A DNA stretch of 6,839 nucleotides from NCBI GenBank assembly GCA_026416065.1, contig JAOAFW010000019.1, positions 1 through 6,839 on the forward strand, read 5' to 3'. Positions 4,600 through 6,839 of the stretch are shown here, piece after piece. The stretch's first letter is position 1; every line of letters starts with the position of its first letter. The notes beneath the pieces were generated by a model. That model had not been told where the DNA came from and made no database searches. It was given only the letters and a program-made list of their open reading frames with translations. This DNA comes from Fimbriimonadales bacterium (lineage in GTDB: Bacteria; Armatimonadota; Fimbriimonadia; Fimbriimonadales; GBS-DC). Made by a program: the position numbers and the translations under genes.

Positions 4600-6839
4600 C
4601 CGTACTTCGGATAGCAACACTTCTTATACTTCTTACCGCTGCCGCAGGGGCACGGGTCGTTGCGCCCGACTTTGCTTGCGGATGCGCTGCCTGCACTAAC
4701 GGTTGCCGCTTCGGCGTCGTCGGCAAGCCGTTGGACGCCGCCCATCCCACTGCGTGCGCCCGCCGTCGCGGGGTTTGCGTCGCCTGCAATCCGCACCACC
4801 TGACGCGGCTGCGGCGGCGCAACCTGTGCATGGAACAGGAACAGCACGACATCGTTGCGGATTGCATGCAGCGTATCGGCGAACACCTTCGCCGACTCTT
4901 GCTTGTACGCCACCAGCGGATCAATCTGTCCGTAGCCGCGCAGCCCGATCCCCTCGCGCAGATACTCCATCGACGCCAGATGCTCCACCCAGCGGCGCGT
5001 AATGACCTGGAGCATGAAATACCGCTCCATCTCGCGCACGAGGTCCACGCCAAGCTGCTCCTCGCGGGTGGCATATGCCTGCTCTGCCCATTCGCGCACC
5101 TGGTCCAGCAGCAAGTCGTGGCGCGTGAAGTTGAAGTCGTCGGGCTTAACGAAGAACTCCAGCGGGAAAATCGTGTTCAGCCGCTGGTACAGCCCCTGCA
5201 GATCCCATTCGGTGGGAGGCTGATTGCGCGGGGCGAACTCGTCGACCACTTCCGTGATGACCTCATCGATATAGTTCAGCGCGAGCTCGCGTGTGCCTTC
5301 ACCCATCAGCACGCGCCGCCGCAGGCTGTAAATCTGCAGACGCTGCTGGTTCAACACATCGTCGTACTGTAACACATGCTTGCGGATGGAGAAGTTATGC
5401 AATTCCACACGCTTTTGCGCTCCCTCGATGGCTCTGGTTAGCATCTTCGCCTCAAGAGGCTCATCTTCAGGCCAGGTCTTCAGCAGAGGGCTGTTGCGCA
5501 GGTTCTCGGCGAACAGACGCACCAGTTCGTCTTCCAACGACAGATAGAAGCGCGATTCGCCCGGGTCGCCTTGTCGTCCGGAGCGTCCGCGCAACTGGTT
5601 GTCGATGCGGCGGCTTTCGTGGCGTTCCGTGCCGAGTACGAACAGTCCACCGAGTTTGCGCACCTCTTCGGCGGCGACGGAGCGCTCCTGCTCGGAGAGG
5701 GGCAGCGGCGGCGCGGCGCGCACCTTGCCCCCGCGCCGGAACGAAATCTCTTCCTGCGGCGGGGCTTCGGCGGTTTCTGCGCCGTCCTCGCTCGCGGGCT
5801 TCGGTTCCTGTTTCACAATCGAGCCGCCCAGCAGGATGTCCACGCCGCGTCCTGCCATGTTGGTCGCAATCGTCACCGCACCTTTGCGCCCCGCCTCGGC
5901 GATAATCGCTGCCTCCTTCTCGTGATACTTCGCGTTTAGCACGTTGTGGGGGATGCCATGCTCCATCGCCTCGATGAAGTATTCAGCGTTCGCTTCAGGC
6001 AGCTCCCAGTGTTCGAGGAACCATTTCACATGCGCAGGGTCGGTCGGGCTGGTAGGCAGCCCCAGTTCACGCAGCATCGGCGTTATCTGGCGCATCGAGA
6101 GCGTGTTCAGGGGCATCAGCAGTGTCTTGCGCCACTCGTCTTTCTTGGCTTTGTCGACGCTCTTGCTCGTCTCCAGTTCGCGCCGCACGCGCTCGATGAG
6201 CGTCAGCAGCTGCAGCTTGTCAAAGGTTAGCCTCGAGGAGACCACTTCCGACATCTCGATGGAGCGCGTGCCGACCAGCACCGGCTGCTGCTTGGTGTAG
6301 AGGCGCAGAATCTCCAGCGCAATCCCGCGCAGCTTCGCCTCCATATTCTTGTAGACCACATCGGGGCGATCAACACGTATCATCGGGCGGTGCGTCGGGA
6401 TGCACACCCCGTCCATGCCGTAGATCTTACGGAACTCCTCCTCTTCGGTTTTTGCCGTGCCCGTCATACCCGCGAGTTTCTGATAGAGGCGGAAGTAGTT
6501 CTGGAAGGTCACGACGGCAATCGTCTGGCTCTCCTGTTTGATGGGCACGCCCTCTTTGGCTTCCAGCGCCTGATGGATCCCGTCGCTGAAGCGTCTGCCA
6601 TGCATCAGGCGTCCTGTGAACTCGTCGACGATGATAATCTCGCCACCGCGCACCACGTAGTGGATGTCCTTTTTGAAGTAGCCGTGGGCTTTGAGCGCAG
6701 CGTTGATGTAGGGCATCAGCTCCACCTCGTCGGCGAGGTTTTTCACGCCCATCATCTGCTCCAGCCGCTCAGTTCCCTCTTCCGTGAGCGTCACAGCGTG
6801 GTGCTTTTCGTCTACCACGTAGTCGCGCCCGGACTGTAG
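4596..6839 (-). CDS. secA: Protein translocase ATPase SecA, C-terminal part (5' end outside window)
   Basis: Motor ATPase that drives preproteins through SecYEG at the inner face of the cytoplasmic membrane. The frame is open to the window edge (first residues LQSGRDYVVDEK), so the GTG at 6818 is internal, not a start. By comparison with E. coli SecA (901 residues) roughly the first 270 are missing, including Walker A and the DEAD box. Seen in the 747-residue fragment: preprotein cross-linking domain with GEIIIVDEFTGR (66-77); LYQKLAGMTGTA (118-129); NBD2 with QPVLVGTRSIEMSE (185-198), HNVLNAKYHEKEA (297-309), TNMAGRGVDILLGG (326-339) and ESRRIDNQLRGRSGRQGDPG (408-427); helical scaffold with HVLQYDDVLNQQR (488-500); a low-complexity Ala/Gly/Ser linker; and the zinc-binding SEC-C motif CPCGSGKKYKKCC (730-742). 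An insertion of about 89 residues (206-294) splits NBD2 between SSRLT and GIPHNVLNAK. It is in frame and no motif visible in this fragment is broken, so the protein should work. Confidence 0.97.
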   Translation of the reverse strand, partial: LQSGRDYVVDEKHHAVTLTEEGTERLEQMMGVKNLADEVELMPYINAALKAHGYFKKDIHYVVRGGEIIIVDEFTGRLMHGRRFSDGIHQALEAKEGVPIKQESQTIAVVTFQNYFRLYQKLAGMTGTAKTEEEEFRKIYGMDGVCIPTHRPMIRVDRPDVVYKNMEAKLRGIALEILRLYTKQQPVLVGTRSIEMSEVVSSRLTFDKLQLLTLIERVRRELETSKSVDKAKKDEWRKTLLMPLNTLSMRQITPMLRELGLPTSPTDPAHVKWFLEHWELPEANAEYFIEAMEHGIPHNVLNAKYHEKEAAIIAEAGRKGAVTIATNMAGRGVDILLGGSIVKQEPKPASEDGAETAEAPPQEEISFRRGGKVRAAPPLPLSEQERSVAAEEVRKLGGLFVLGTERHESRRIDNQLRGRSGRQGDPGESRFYLSLEDELVRLFAENLRNSPLLKTWPEDEPLEAKMLTRAIEGAQKRVELHNFSIRKHVLQYDDVLNQQRLQIYSLRRRVLMGEGTRELALNYIDEVITEVVDEFAPRNQPPTEWDLQGLYQRLNTIFPLEFFVKPDDFNFTRHDLLLDQVREWAEQAYATREEQLGVDLVREMERYFMLQVITRRWVEHLASMEYLREGIGLRGYGQIDPLVAYKQESAKVFADTLHAIRNDVVLFLFHAQVAPPQPRQVVRIAGDANPATAGARSGMGGVQRLADDAEAATVSAGSASASKVGRNDPCPCGSGKKYKKCCYPKYG

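Noticed and set aside
4314..5372. 352-codon open frame on the plus strand across the secA 3' end
   Set aside because: It is out of frame with the sigma-like gene and antisense to clear SecA motifs; an open frame by composition in GC-rich DNA.
6816..6818. GTG at 6818 as the secA start
   Set aside because: The frame stays open to the window edge and reads RDYVVDEK, which is internal SecA sequence; the ATPase P-loop and DEAD box must lie further upstream.

Overview
The window comes from a GC-rich bacterium. Two housekeeping genes lie on the minus strand at the edges (alr and secA, both cut by the window ends). Between them are two plus-strand regulatory genes. The lineage cannot be fixed from the sequence. 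A large ATPase-TPR regulator with its DNA-binding and BTAD domains at the C-terminus, apparently leaderless promoters and a SecA with a long internal insertion would fit a group such as Armatimonadota, Chloroflexota or Deinococcota, but this is a low-confidence inference.

Layout: (1) 628 to 1, minus: the N-terminal 209 residues of alanine racemase, recognised from the PLP-lysine motif KADAYGHG, DTGMSRLG and THFACAD. (2) 629-684: a 56-bp divergent intergenic region with a -10-like hexamer facing each way, each 6-7 nt from its start codon, so both genes may be transcribed without a leader. (3) 685-3885, plus: a 1066-residue regulator with an N-terminal AAA/STAND-type ATPase, a helical TPR-like middle, a winged-helix DNA-binding domain and a C-terminal BTAD domain. 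(4) 3886-3975: a 90-bp spacer with three copies of TTTCAGT, at 21- and 11-bp steps, just upstream of a -10-like element. (5) 3976-4599, plus: a 207-residue protein resembling a divergent ECF-type sigma factor. (6) 6839 to 4596, minus: the C-terminal 747 residues of SecA, ending in the SEC-C zinc motif. Its stop codon overlaps the stop of the sigma-like gene by 4 bp.

The most interesting unit is the regulator, the phased repeats and the sigma-like gene. SARP/BTAD activators such as ActII-ORF4, DnrI and AfsR of Streptomyces bind heptamer direct repeats with 11- or 22-bp periods placed about 8 bp upstream of a -10 box. The same geometry appears here directly downstream of a BTAD regulator gene. 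This suggests a two-step cascade in which a ligand- or nucleotide-controlled ATPase-BTAD protein switches on a sigma-like factor. The repeats and spacings are seen directly; the cascade is inference. The signal and the target genes are not visible. No RNA genes, mobile elements or CRISPR arrays were found, and no gene-free stretch exceeds 90 bp.
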